From assembly GCA_028284665.1 (NCBI GenBank), contig JANQRG010000033.1, forward strand, positions 124,001 through 188,000: a stretch of 64,000 nt of DNA, in the 5' to 3' direction. The notes below the pieces were generated by a model. It saw only the letters and a program-made list of their open reading frames with translations. It had not been told where the DNA came from and did no database searches. Positions 52,959-61,760 of the stretch are shown here, piece after piece (positions within the stretch are counted from its first letter, which is position 1; each line of letters opens with the position of its first letter). Source of the stretch: Croceivirga sp. Its GTDB lineage: Bacteria > Bacteroidota > Bacteroidia > Flavobacteriales > Flavobacteriaceae. A program made the translations under genes and the position numbers.

Positions 52959-55370
52959 GTGAAAACCCATCCAAAGACCAGCAATGACATTTCCTTTGAA
53001 GATTTCAAATCCCAAATCCTACGCGATTACAGAATAGCAACGGTTAGTCGTGAGTGTAGCCTCTTAGGTCGTCGTGAAGTCCTCACTGGAAAAGCGAAAT
53101 TCGGCATTTTTGGAGATGGCAAAGAACTACCGCAATTGGCAATGGCCAGATCATTTAGGAATGGGGACTTCCGAAGCGGTTATTACAGGGACCAGACATT
53201 TATGATGGCTTTGGGTTTCCTGGGTCCTAAAGAGTTTTTCCACGGGCTTTATGCTACTACAGATATCGAGAAAGAGCCCATGAGCGCCGGGCGGCAAATG
53301 GGAGGACACTTTGTTACCCATAGCCTGCAAGAGGATGGCTCCTGGAAAAACCTTACCCAACAAAAGAACAGCAGCGCAGATATCTCCTGTACGGCAGGTC
53401 AGATGCCGCGATTGCTGGGGTTGGCCCAGGCATCCAAAATTTACAGACATGTTAAGGATATACCGCAAGCCCTTTTTTCCAACAACGGAAATGAAGTGGC
53501 CTGGGGTACCATAGGAAACGCGAGTACCAGTGAGGGGCATTTCTTTGAAACGCTCAACGCTGCCGGAGTAATGCAAGTTCCCATGGTGATCAGCATTTGG
53601 GATGACGCCTACGGAATATCCGTTCCAGCAGAATTTCATACGGTCAAAGCAGATATTTCAGAAGCATTAAAAGGGTTTCAACGCGATGGGGAAAACCAAG
53701 GCTTCGAAATCATAAAAGTGGTGGGTTGGGACTATACCGCACTAATTCACGCTTACGAAAATGCCTCCGATATTGCCAGAGAAGAACACGTTCCAGTGCT
53801 TATCCATATTACCGAGCTTACGCAACCTCAGGGACATTCTACCTCGGGCTCCCATGAACGCTACAAAAGTCCGGAACGCTTGGAATGGGAACGTGAAAAT
53901 GATTGTAATAAGCGATTTAGGGAGTGGATCCTGGAAAACAATATTGCCGACGAAGACACTCTGAAAACTATAGAAAAACAATGCAAGCAGGAGGTACGGA
54001 ATGCTAAAAAGGAAGCCTGGGCTGAATTTCTCGCACCCAATCTTGCTGACAAAAAAGAATTAATTGCCCTGCTGGAGAATTTAGCGGAGCATAGCCCCAA
54101 CAAAACCTTTATCAATAGAGTAAAAAACGATCTCATTGCAATTGACGAACCCATTAAAAAGGATATCGCTTCCCACGCAAGAAAAGCACTACGCTATGTT
54201 ACGGGAGAATCCGGTGGGGCCGTGCAAAAGCTAAAAGGTTGGATTGCTGAATATTTAGAACAAATACAACCTGCTTACAGTTCGCAACTATTCGACGAAT
54301 CGGAGGGAAATGCGGTATCCGTCCAGGAGATCAGGCCAACATATGAGGATACATCTGAAACGGTTGATGGCCGAATTATTCTGCGTGATAATTTTGACAA
54401 GCTCTTCGAAAACTATCCGGAAGCGCTGGTCTTTGGTGAAGATACCGGAACCATTGGAGATGTCAATCAGGGGCTGGAAGGACTTCAAAAAAAATACGGC
54501 GCCTTACGCGTTGCGGACACCGGCATACGGGAAACCACTATTATTGGGCAGGGAATTGGAATGGCTATGCGGGGGTTACGCCCAATAGCAGAAATTCAAT
54601 ATTTGGATTATATTCTGTATGCCTTACAAACGCTAAGTGATGACCTTGCCACATTGCGTTACAGAACAGTAGGGAAGCAAATCGCCCCGCTGATTATCAG
54701 GACACGCGGACACCGATTGGAAGGGATTTGGCATTCAGGATCTCCCATGGGTGGATTAGTACACCTTTTACGAGGGATCTACATTCTTGCTCCCAGGAAT
54801 ATGACCAAGGCGGCGGGATTCTACAATACCCTGATGAAAAGTAACGAACCTGCACTGATCATCGAAAGTCTTAACGGGTATCGCTTGAAAGAACAAAAAC
54901 CTACCAACCTGGGTGAGTTTTGTACCCCCATAGGGGTAGTAGAGGTGGTTAGAGAAGGTGCCGATATTACTTTACTCTCTTACGGATCTACGCTTCGAAT
55001 GGTGCAAAAAGTAGCCCAAGAACTCCAGGAAGTTAGCATAGATGCCGAAGTAATTGACGCCCAGAGCCTGCTGCCCTTTGATATCGATCACAAGGTTGTT
55101 GAAAGTATTAAGAAAACGAACCGACTTCTCATCATTGACGAGGATGTACCCGGAGGATGTTCAGCCTATCTTTTACAGGAGATCTTAGAGAAGCAGGGAG
55201 CCTACCGATACCTGGACAGTGCACCACAAACACTTACGGCAAAAGCGCATCGCCCTGCCTATGCCACAGATGGAGATTACTTTTCAAAACCCAATAAAGA
55301 AGACATCTTTGAGAAGGTGTATGAAATCATGCATGAGTCGGATCCCCTGAGCTATCCAGCGCTACGATAA
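52959..55370 (+). CDS. Fused 2-oxoacid dehydrogenase E1 (alpha-beta), probably branched-chain
   Basis: This 803-residue single chain carries an E1-alpha half, with a thiamine-diphosphate region GNASTSEGHFFETLNAAGVMQVPMV(variant) ISIWDDAYGIS and HITELTQPQGHSTSGSHERYKSPERL. The E1-beta half has FGEDTGTIGDVNQGLEGL, DTGIRETTIIGQGIGMAMRGLRPIAEIQYLDYI and DEDVPGGCSAYL. Such fusions in Bacteroidota are annotated as 2-oxoisovalerate dehydrogenase or branched-chain E1. It decarboxylates a 2-oxoacid and loads the acyl group onto an E2. The start is GTG. No E2 or E3 is adjacent. Confidence 0.9.
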   Translation: MKTHPKTSNDISFEDFKSQILRDYRIATVSRECSLLGRREVLTGKAKFGIFGDGKELPQLAMARSFRNGDFRSGYYRDQTFMMALGFLGPKEFFHGLYATTDIEKEPMSAGRQMGGHFVTHSLQEDGSWKNLTQQKNSSADISCTAGQMPRLLGLAQASKIYRHVKDIPQALFSNNGNEVAWGTIGNASTSEGHFFETLNAAGVMQVPMVISIWDDAYGISVPAEFHTVKADISEALKGFQRDGENQGFEIIKVVGWDYTALIHAYENASDIAREEHVPVLIHITELTQPQGHSTSGSHERYKSPERLEWERENDCNKRFREWILENNIADEDTLKTIEKQCKQEVRNAKKEAWAEFLAPNLADKKELIALLENLAEHSPNKTFINRVKNDLIAIDEPIKKDIASHARKALRYVTGESGGAVQKLKGWIAEYLEQIQPAYSSQLFDESEGNAVSVQEIRPTYEDTSETVDGRIILRDNFDKLFENYPEALVFGEDTGTIGDVNQGLEGLQKKYGALRVADTGIRETTIIGQGIGMAMRGLRPIAEIQYLDYILYALQTLSDDLATLRYRTVGKQIAPLIIRTRGHRLEGIWHSGSPMGGLVHLLRGIYILAPRNMTKAAGFYNTLMKSNEPALIIESLNGYRLKEQKPTNLGEFCTPIGVVEVVREGADITLLSYGSTLRMVQKVAQELQEVSIDAEVIDAQSLLPFDIDHKVVESIKKTNRLLIIDEDVPGGCSAYLLQEILEKQGAYRYLDSAPQTLTAKAHRPAYATDGDYFSKPNKEDIFEKVYEIMHESDPLSYPALR

Positions 55371-55491
55371 CTAAAGAACCTCAGAAATCAGAGATTTTTC
55401 GTTTTTTAGTTTTTGACAACTGTGTTTGGTTCGCTCTTTATCCTCCCCTAAGAAGTCAGGTGAAATAATTATTTTAGTCCAAAAGGATTAT

Positions 55492-56667
55492 ATGTTTTTA
55501 TCCTTCCCGGATTTCAATATTTGGAGTACCCCTTTGCTGATTCTTACACTTCAAGGATTGATCTTTGCCGGTCTTTTGCTGTCCAGGTACCTGAAAAACA
55601 GGAATACATCCGATCTGTTCCTCTTCCTTATCCTCATTATTACGTGTTACCATCAGACGTGTTATACAGTGGGGTTCATGGGCTGGTACGATACCTACAG
55701 GAATACAAAGATCAACTATGCGCTCATTTCTCTATCCATTGCGATTTTACCGTTGATCTATTTTTACGTGAAATCCGTTACCATGTCCTCTTTCTCCTTT
55801 AAAAAAAGAGACTGGCTCCATTTTTTACCCGCTTTCCTGGTCATTCTCTACAGGATGGCCATTTACACTTTTGATGCTTTTCAACCAGGGTTTACTAATA
55901 CTCAAAATGGTTACTTAAAACTGAGTTTGGACGAACCCTACTTTCAACCGCTGTACACGGTATTCGGATTCCTACAGAATTTGCTTTATCTGGCTTTTAC
56001 GTTTCAGTTGTTTTATAGCTATAGAAAAAGGATCAAAGCCTATTTTTCCAATACCTATCGGCTGGAGCTAAACTGGATCTTATCTTTTCTAATTCTCTAC
56101 ACTACCTTGTACCTCTATGACCTTGCTCAAACAATAATTGGGGAGTACATCCTGGAGTTGAGTTATACACAGCGTTGGTGGTTAACACTGTTAACCGGTT
56201 TGGTGATCATTTATGTGGGGATTAAAGGGTATTTCACAGATACCTCACAGCTAAAGCGATTAAATTTTAGCTTCACCCCTCACCCATCGGGCATTCCGGA
56301 AGAATCTGTTCATCTGAAAAAGCGCGTGCCACCAGAAGCCCTGGAAGCATTAAAGCGGTTAATGGAAACACGCAAACCCTATTTAGATCCTGAACTAAAT
56401 CTGGAGGATTTAGCAAAAATCTCAAATATGAACAGAGCCCAACTTTCGGAAACCATCAATAGCGGATTTGGCAAGAATTTTAACGACTTCATCAATCAAT
56501 ATCGGGTAAATGCATTTAAGACTATGCTAAAGGCAAACAAACAGGACAAGTTGTCCTTGTTAGGCATTGCTTTTGAATGTGGCTTTAACAGCAAGGCTAC
56601 CTTTAACAGGGTGTTTCGCAAACTTACCGATCAGTCCCCCACAGAATATCTAAAAGTTCTTTCCTAG
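55492..56667 (+). CDS. Seven-helix membrane AraC-family regulator
   Basis: The ATG at 55492 is preferred over a GTG at 55426; this gives 391 residues. Seven hydrophobic segments span about residues 10-250 (PLLILTLQGLIFAGLLL ... WWLTLLTGLVIIYVGIKGYF). A C-terminal AraC double HTH follows (LNLEDLAKISNMNRAQLSETINSGFGKNFNDFINQYR...GIAFECGFNSKATFNRVF). This type is common in flavobacteria and senses an unknown signal in the membrane. It faces the same direction as the DoxX gene behind it, and a palindromic region lies between them. Confidence 0.88.
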   Translation: MFLSFPDFNIWSTPLLILTLQGLIFAGLLLSRYLKNRNTSDLFLFLILIITCYHQTCYTVGFMGWYDTYRNTKINYALISLSIAILPLIYFYVKSVTMSSFSFKKRDWLHFLPAFLVILYRMAIYTFDAFQPGFTNTQNGYLKLSLDEPYFQPLYTVFGFLQNLLYLAFTFQLFYSYRKRIKAYFSNTYRLELNWILSFLILYTTLYLYDLAQTIIGEYILELSYTQRWWLTLLTGLVIIYVGIKGYFTDTSQLKRLNFSFTPHPSGIPEESVHLKKRVPPEALEALKRLMETRKPYLDPELNLEDLAKISNMNRAQLSETINSGFGKNFNDFINQYRVNAFKTMLKANKQDKLSLLGIAFECGFNSKATFNRVFRKLTDQSPTEYLKVLS

Positions 56668-56686
56668 CGCCCTCAATAATTTCAAA

Positions 56687-56731
56687 TTTGAGACGTCTCA
56701 AATCGTATTTGATACGTGGTACTACGATTTG
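56687..56731. promoter_or_regulatory. Overlapping palindromes upstream of the DoxX gene
   Basis: TTTGAGACGTCTCAAA (56687-56702) is a perfect 16-bp palindrome. Overlapping it, CAAATCGTA (56699-56707) and TACGATTTG (56723-56731) are 9-bp complements with a 15-bp spacer. The region lies between the AraC-type gene and the DoxX gene and is a likely regulatory site. Confidence 0.55.
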
Positions 56732-56786
56732 AAGCGCAAGACGTTAAGGTGTTTTTCAATTTTGATCCAACAAAAAATTCAACCTT

Positions 56787-57284
56787 ATGAAAAACATTTT
56801 AAGCGTCTTAATAGCACCCATACCACAACACTGGATAGCTGATTTATTCTTTGCTATCGCCCGATTTGTATGTGGGATGTTATTAGCACTAGACTTTGGG
56901 GCCTCAAAATTTGGGATGCCCTGGACCGATGCGGGTCAAAACCTCAAGTTGTTTGAGGTTGCTGCCTGGTTTCCAAAGGATGTGGCAGCGTATGGAGGTA
57001 TCTTTGCCTCCATGCCCATCTTTTTTGCCTGGATAGGCGCCTTTAGTGAGGCGGTGGGTGGCCTCTTCTTGGCTTTCGGTTTAAAGACCCGGGTAGCGGC
57101 CTTTCTAATCGCCTGTACGATGTTGGTGGCCATTTTCTTCCAAAAATGGGGTCAGGGCACCTGGGGCATGCTCCCCGCCATGGGTTTTCTCTGGATCGCT
57201 ATGTATCATCTTTACCTGGGTTCCGGAAGATTTGGAATAGACCACCTGATTTCAACATTCATCTTAAAAAAACAAACCGTATGA
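56787..57284 (+). CDS. DoxX-family membrane protein
   Basis: This 165-residue protein has four hydrophobic helices (LFFAIARFVCGMLLALDFGASKFGMPW; AYGGIFASMPIFFAWIGAFSEAVGGLFLAFGLKTRVAAFLIACTMLVAIFF is cut as AYGGIFASMPIFFAWIGAFS..). The GLKTRVAAFLIA pattern of DoxX/DUF417-like proteins is visible. Its function is not well defined; some members are linked to thiosulfate-quinone oxidoreductase or redox membrane complexes. Its stop overlaps the start of the next gene (ATGA), so the two are translationally coupled. Confidence 0.82.
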   Translation: MKNILSVLIAPIPQHWIADLFFAIARFVCGMLLALDFGASKFGMPWTDAGQNLKLFEVAAWFPKDVAAYGGIFASMPIFFAWIGAFSEAVGGLFLAFGLKTRVAAFLIACTMLVAIFFQKWGQGTWGMLPAMGFLWIAMYHLYLGSGRFGIDHLISTFILKKQTV

Positions 57285-57670
57285 AAAACTTTATTACCAT
57301 CGGACTGATCAGTATACTATTGGCTACGGTTTCCAGCTGCGTGCAAGCGGAACATGTGAAAAAAGTAACTTTTAGGGTAGATTTGAATAACTATGATTCT
57401 TTTACCGAGGTAGGAATTCGAGGGCAGTTTACCTCCCCTCCCTGGCAAGTTACCGTCCCCATGTCAGATCCGGATAATGATGGTTTCTTTGAGGTGATCA
57501 TAGAACAGGAGACAGCGCAATCCAGTGCTGAATTTAAATTTGTGATCGATAATGATCAGTTTGAACTGGAGTGTCAGCCCAATCGAAGTATCCGATATAC
57601 CTACCAACCCGAGATCATCCTGTATTCCGCGGTTTTTGATAACCCAAACGGAACACAAGAAAGCCATTAG
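57281..57670 (+). CDS. Lipoprotein with carbohydrate-binding-like beta domain
   Basis: The ATG at 57281, overlapping the DoxX stop by 4 bp, is chosen because it opens a lipoprotein signal (SILLATVSSC). It has 129 residues. The mature chain (VTFRVDLNNYDSFTEVGIRGQF...PMSDPDNDGFFEVII...AEFKFVIDNDQFELE) resembles the AMPK glycogen-binding/CBM48-like beta sandwich. It is probably surface or periplasmic. Its neighbour gives no substrate clue. Confidence 0.8.
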   Translation: MKNFITIGLISILLATVSSCVQAEHVKKVTFRVDLNNYDSFTEVGIRGQFTSPPWQVTVPMSDPDNDGFFEVIIEQETAQSSAEFKFVIDNDQFELECQPNRSIRYTYQPEIILYSAVFDNPNGTQESH

Positions 57671-57764
57671 AAGACAACACCTAACCTATATGTTTTTGTA
57701 TCGGTAGCCTTATCTGCATGCGAACATGGTGGTTCTGCGGATACTACTACCATATGGTGCTACC

Positions 57765-57797
57765 AAAAAACCCTTTTCCGTGACATGGAAAAGGGTT
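57765..57797 (-). terminator. Hairpin with minus-strand T-run
   Basis: AACCCTTTTCC (57769-57779) and GGAAAAGGGTT (57787-57797) are perfect 11-bp complements. On the minus strand the stem is followed by a T-run, so it could end a transcript coming from the holA side and running antisense through the second DoxX gene. Confidence 0.55.
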
Positions 57798-57820
57798 CGT
57801 TGCTACCTTTAGCATAATAA

Positions 57821-57853
57821 TTGACAAAAGATAATGATGAAATTATACTTTTG
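57821..57853 (+). promoter_or_regulatory. Promoter with -33 TTG and -7 TACTTTTG
   Basis: TTG (57821-57823) is separated by 22 bp from the exact -7 element TACTTTTG (57846-57853). The gene's ATG at 57878 follows 24 bp later. Confidence 0.6.
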
Positions 57854-57877
57854 CACAGATTACAATTCCCCCGAAAA

Positions 57878-58255
57878 ATGAAAAATAGTCTTCTGGCATC
57901 TGTTGGTTTGGCGATTTTGCGTATTGGCGCTTCCGCAATGATGCTTACCCACGGTTTTCCGAAATTTCAAAAACTGATTTCCGGTGATTTCCAATTTGCC
58001 AATCCCATAGGTATTGGTGAGAGTCCGTCATTGTTCCTGACGGTAATAGGCGAATTTATTGCTCCCATCATGATCATAGTGGGGTACAAGACCCGGATTG
58101 CCGCTATCCCTACCATACTTACCATGTTTGTGGCTGCTTTTATCGTGCACCGCGAAGATGCGTTTGGTCAAAAAGAACTGGCATTGCTATATGCCCTTGT
58201 TTTTATTGCTGTATTTCTGCTCGGTCCTGGAAAATACAGCGTGGACAAACGTTAA
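57878..58255 (+). CDS. DoxX-family membrane protein (second copy)
   Basis: The ATG at 57878 is preferred over a TTG at 57821, which lies inside the promoter. It has 125 residues with four helices and the DoxX patterns MLTHGFPKFQKL and VGYKTRIAAIPTILTMFVAAF. It is distinct in sequence from the copy at 56787, with an independent promoter. The function is not established. It ends directly against the convergent holA gene. Confidence 0.87.
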   Translation: MKNSLLASVGLAILRIGASAMMLTHGFPKFQKLISGDFQFANPIGIGESPSLFLTVIGEFIAPIMIIVGYKTRIAAIPTILTMFVAAFIVHREDAFGQKELALLYALVFIAVFLLGPGKYSVDKR

Positions 58256-59257
58256 TCAAAATACCAAGGCCAAAAGTTCCTTGAGTAAATCGGTTTGGCT
58301 GGCATTTTGTGTACCCAGACCTTTCCCCTTCATATCAAGTTCCCGAAGCCCGGAGATGATGCGGCTCACTTGCTTCATGCTATAGTGTTTTGCTGCGGAC
58401 CGGTATTCTCCAACGAAATAGGGATTCACTCTTAGAGCTTGGGCCACAGCCCTCGGAGAATGGTCATTTAAACCGTGATACTGCAATAACTGCGCGAAAA
58501 AATTATGTAAAAGTGTAATGGTTACTACAAACGGATTTTCTTTAGGGTTTTGGGAGAAGTAACGAACAATATTACTCGCTTTTTTGATATCACCTTCGGC
58601 TATTGCTTTTTTCAACTCAAAATTGTTGTAGTCCTTGCTAACTCCAATATGTTTTTCAATTAATTCCTCGGTGATGCTTGAGTTTTTCGGGACAACCAAA
58701 AAGAGTTTCTGTAAATCATTATCTATTTTGCTCAGATCCGTTCCCAAATATTCTACCAACAATGCCGCTGCTTTTGGTGTTATCGTATACCCTTTTCCGG
58801 AAAGCACCCTTCTAATCCAGTCGACCACTTGATTTTCGTATAACTTCTTGCTTTCAAAAAGTAATCCGGAGTTCAGAACGGCGCCGTAGAGTTTTTTTCG
58901 TTTGTCCAGCTTCTTATACTTATAACAAATCACCAAGACGGTAGTGGGTTGCAAGTTGACAGCGTAATGGGCCAGTTGTTCAATGGTCCTGGAGAGATGT
59001 TGTGCCTCTTTAATAATGACCACCTGCCGTTCGGCCATCATGGGGTATCGCTTGGCCTGAGCAATTATCTCATCTATGGAAGTTTCTTTTCCATAGAGCG
59101 TTACCTGATTGAAACCCTTTTCTTCCTCGGTTAGTACAGTGTTACCAATGAATTCTGCTATTTTGTCAATATAATAGGGTTCTTCCCCCATTAGGAAATA
59201 CAAGGGTTTGACCAGACCGGATTTTATTTCCTCCACAATTTTACGGGCTTCCTCCAT
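58256..59257 (-). CDS. holA: DNA polymerase III subunit delta
   Basis: The ATG at 59257 gives 333 residues (a start at 59293 would add 12). The N-terminal AAA-like domain (LYFLMGEEPYYIDKIAEFI) and LITKEAQHLSR-like VVIIKEAQHLS region are visible. The HolA helical C-domain (GLGTQNASQTDLLKELLALVF) ends it. HolA is the clamp-loader subunit that opens the sliding clamp. The gene is divergent from the HSDR_N gene, with a spacer of only about 26 bp. Confidence 0.88.
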   Translation of the reverse strand: MEEARKIVEEIKSGLVKPLYFLMGEEPYYIDKIAEFIGNTVLTEEEKGFNQVTLYGKETSIDEIIAQAKRYPMMAERQVVIIKEAQHLSRTIEQLAHYAVNLQPTTVLVICYKYKKLDKRKKLYGAVLNSGLLFESKKLYENQVVDWIRRVLSGKGYTITPKAAALLVEYLGTDLSKIDNDLQKLFLVVPKNSSITEELIEKHIGVSKDYNNFELKKAIAEGDIKKASNIVRYFSQNPKENPFVVTITLLHNFFAQLLQYHGLNDHSPRAVAQALRVNPYFVGEYRSAAKHYSMKQVSRIISGLRELDMKGKGLGTQNASQTDLLKELLALVF

Positions 59258-59283
59258 CTCAAAAAAATACAGACTTTTGTGAC

Positions 59284-59730
59284 ATGCAGCCACTCAATTT
59301 TCCAAAATTCGAATTCCGATTTAAAAGTACCGAAAATCAACTCCATATATTTGACATCATTCGTAAAAAATTTGTGAGGCTACATCCGGAAGAATGGGTG
59401 AGACAGCATGTCATCCACTATCTTATTCACATAAAAAAATATCCCAAACAGTATATCAACGTTGAAAAACAGCTAATCGTAAACGGGTTGCGAAAACGAT
59501 ATGATGTGATTGTTTTTACCGCAACCGGGAAAATTCAGGTTTTAGTGGAATGCAAAGCCCCATTTATTACTATTGATCAGGCAACCTTTGATCAAATTGC
59601 GATCTACAATCGCAAAGCCGGTGCTAATTATATGATGGTAACGAACGGCTTGCATCATTTTTTCTGTCAAATGGATCAAGTTGGGGAAAAATATATATTT
59701 CTGCCTGAAATTCCTGATTTTAGCCGTTAA
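59284..59730 (+). CDS. HSDR_N-type (PD-(D/E)xK-like) protein
   Basis: This 148-residue protein matches the N-terminal nuclease domain of type I restriction subunits (HSDR_N_2 type). It has RYDVIVFTATGKIQVLVECKAP, giving the Asp and Glu-x-Lys of a PD-(D/E)xK site. No helicase or methylase is adjacent, so it is a stand-alone domain. It is compact and conserved in many flavobacteria (from memory). Whether it cuts DNA is not known. Confidence 0.82.
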   Translation: MQPLNFPKFEFRFKSTENQLHIFDIIRKKFVRLHPEEWVRQHVIHYLIHIKKYPKQYINVEKQLIVNGLRKRYDVIVFTATGKIQVLVECKAPFITIDQATFDQIAIYNRKAGANYMMVTNGLHHFFCQMDQVGEKYIFLPEIPDFSR

Positions 59731-59742
59731 TTTGCATCCGTT

Positions 59743-60744
59743 TTGAAGGTTGCTATTGTCATATTAAACTGGAACGGTGCTCCATTGCTTAAACAGTTTC
59801 TCCCTACTGTTTTACAATACTCCTCGGATCACGCCATCTATGTTATTGACAATGCCTCCACAGATGACTCGGTAGCTTTGCTACAGCAGGAATTTCCCGA
59901 AGTACAGCTTATTCGAAATAAGGAAAATCTCGGTTTTGCCGGAGGATATAACGAGGGGCTACGTGAGGTGGAGGCTGATGTATATTGTTTGTTAAATTCG
60001 GATGTAGCCGTCACAAAGAATTGGATCCCTCCGATTTTGAAACTTTTTGAGGAAGACCGCAACATCGGGATTGTGCAACCTAAAATCCTTGATCTGAAAC
60101 GGCCGGAATACTTTGAATATGCGGGGGCAGCCGGAGGGTTTATTGATCGCTTGGGATACCCTTTTTGTCGGGGCCGCATATTTCAGGCACTAGAAAAAGA
60201 TAAAGGACAATACGATGATGAAACCGAGATATTCTGGGCTACGGGGGCGTGCATGTTTATTAGAAGTGGACTATACTGGGAGCTGAATGGCTTTGACAAT
60301 GACTACTTTGCACATCAGGAAGAAATAGACCTGTGTTGGCGTGCAAAGAATTCAGGTCATAAGATATGGTTTACCGGCCATAGTAAAGTGTATCATTTAG
60401 GGGGGTCTACGCTGGAAAATTCGGATCCTAAAAAAACCTTCCTCAATTTTAGAAATTCCCTCTTTTCAATCATTAAGAACCTCCCGGATAAGGTTGCAAT
60501 CCCCATTATAATTGCCCGATTAATCCTTGATGGGATCGCGGCTGGTCGATTTTTATTACAATTCCGCGGCAGGCATGCAGCCGGTATAATTAAAGCACAC
60601 TTAAGCTTTTACAGCAAATTTAGAAGGGTACGGAACAAGCGAAAAAAGCAAAGGAAAGCTTTAAAATATCACACTGTGACATCCATTGTATGGCTACACT
60701 TCGTACATCAAGAGAAGAATTTTAACAATTTAGTAAAAGATTAA
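59743..60744 (+). CDS. Family 2 glycosyltransferase
   Basis: This 333-residue protein starts with TTG. The GT-A fold is shown by VAIVILNWNGAPLLKQFLP, the VIDNASTDDSVALLQQ loop, the NSDVAVTKNW (DxD-like) metal site and LNGFDNDYFAHQEEIDLCWRA. It resembles rhamnosyl- and other sugar transferases that build surface polysaccharides. A C-terminal hydrophobic helix may anchor it. It lies 13 bp behind the HSDR_N gene. Confidence 0.9.
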   Translation: MKVAIVILNWNGAPLLKQFLPTVLQYSSDHAIYVIDNASTDDSVALLQQEFPEVQLIRNKENLGFAGGYNEGLREVEADVYCLLNSDVAVTKNWIPPILKLFEEDRNIGIVQPKILDLKRPEYFEYAGAAGGFIDRLGYPFCRGRIFQALEKDKGQYDDETEIFWATGACMFIRSGLYWELNGFDNDYFAHQEEIDLCWRAKNSGHKIWFTGHSKVYHLGGSTLENSDPKKTFLNFRNSLFSIIKNLPDKVAIPIIIARLILDGIAAGRFLLQFRGRHAAGIIKAHLSFYSKFRRVRNKRKKQRKALKYHTVTSIVWLHFVHQEKNFNNLVKD

Positions 60745-60757
60745 CGACAGACTGCTA

Positions 60758-60785
60758 TTGATGCCTTTGTTTTTATCTAATTTTG
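60758..60785 (+). promoter_or_regulatory. Promoter with -33 TTG and -7 TAATTTTG
   Basis: TTG (60758-60760) is followed after 17 bp by the exact -7 element TAATTTTG (60778-60785), 51 bp before the OmpA gene start. Confidence 0.6.
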
Positions 60786-60836
60786 GCGGAGCATTAGGAA
60801 AAGTCGTATCTATTTAACCATTAAAATATGCACATT

Positions 60837-61709
60837 ATGAGAAAAGTTTTTTTGGGTGTTTTTAGCTTAGCCATCCTTCTTACCTCCTGTGTTTCGCAAA
60901 AAAAATATGCTGATTTGGAAGCCAAACAGCAGGAAACCCAGGACTTGTTGAATTCTGCCACGGTAAAACTCAACGAATGTTTGGAAGAAAAAGCCACCGC
61001 GATGTCCCAAATGGAAGCTTTGGAAGAACAGAACTCCTTTTTGAAAGCCAATAATCAAGAGTTGATCAACAACATGGGGAATTTAACCACCCTTACCGCT
61101 AAGGGAGCGGAAAATCTTGAAAAATCATTGGAAAGTCTTAGGGAAAAAGATTTAACCATCCGGAAATTACAGGATGCTGTTACGCGAAGAGATTCTGTTA
61201 ACCTTGCTTTAGTACAAAGCTTAAAAGGAGTATTGGGTAATTTGGATGATGAGGATATTGAAGTTACGGTAGAAAAAGGCGTAGTTTTCGTATCTATTTC
61301 CGATAAATTGCTCTTTAGCAGTGGTAGCTACAATGTAACCCGCGCAGCGAAAGAAGTACTTGGAAAAGTAGCGAAAGTAGTAAACAACAAACCGGATTTT
61401 GAGTTCATGGTAGAAGGTCATACTGACAATGTTCCTTATGCCAGCGGAGTATTGTTAGATAACTGGGATTTAAGTGCCAAGAGAGCCACTTCCATTGTTA
61501 GGATACTTCAAAATGATTTTGGAGTAGACCCAGCAAGGATGACCGCTGCAGGACGAAGCTATTATGTTCCTTTAGCTGCCAACACTACCTCCGCAGACCG
61601 TGCTAAAAACCGAAGGACACGAATTGTTGTGTTGCCGAAATTGGATCAGTTTTACAGTATGATCGAGGAAGGAATGAAAGATCCAGCAATAGGCGGTAGC
61701 GGCGAATAA
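60837..61709 (+). CDS. OmpA-family lipoprotein
   Basis: The ATG at 60837 is chosen over 60828 because it begins the lipoprotein signal (VFLGVFSLAILLTSC). It has 290 residues. A coiled coil follows (KYADLEAKQQETQDLLN...), then a C-terminal OmpA domain with FMVEGHTDNVPYASG and the peptidoglycan-binding Asp/Arg pattern (NWDLSAKRATSIVRIL; RAKNRRTRIVVLP). It would tether the outer membrane to the peptidoglycan. It has its own promoter and terminator. Confidence 0.92.
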   Translation: MRKVFLGVFSLAILLTSCVSQKKYADLEAKQQETQDLLNSATVKLNECLEEKATAMSQMEALEEQNSFLKANNQELINNMGNLTTLTAKGAENLEKSLESLREKDLTIRKLQDAVTRRDSVNLALVQSLKGVLGNLDDEDIEVTVEKGVVFVSISDKLLFSSGSYNVTRAAKEVLGKVAKVVNNKPDFEFMVEGHTDNVPYASGVLLDNWDLSAKRATSIVRILQNDFGVDPARMTAAGRSYYVPLAANTTSADRAKNRRTRIVVLPKLDQFYSMIEEGMKDPAIGGSGE

Positions 61710-61730
61710 AAATGATGTTATTATAGAGCG

Positions 61731-61757
61731 AAAAGCGGCCAGAAGGTCGCTTTTTGT
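61731..61757 (+). terminator. Strong Rho-independent terminator
   Basis: AAAAGCGGCC (61731-61740) pairs with GGTCGCTTTT (61745-61754, one G-U pair) around the tetraloop AGAA, followed by a T-run. It lies between two convergent genes. Confidence 0.88.
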
Positions 61758-61760
61758 TTT

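Noticed and set aside
53151-53639. 162-codon frame antisense to the E1 gene
   Set aside because: It is inside a conserved enzyme and has no recognisable domain.
57146-57280. Upstream extension of the carbohydrate-binding-like lipoprotein
   Set aside because: It overlaps the DoxX gene in another frame, and the lipoprotein signal starts at 57281.
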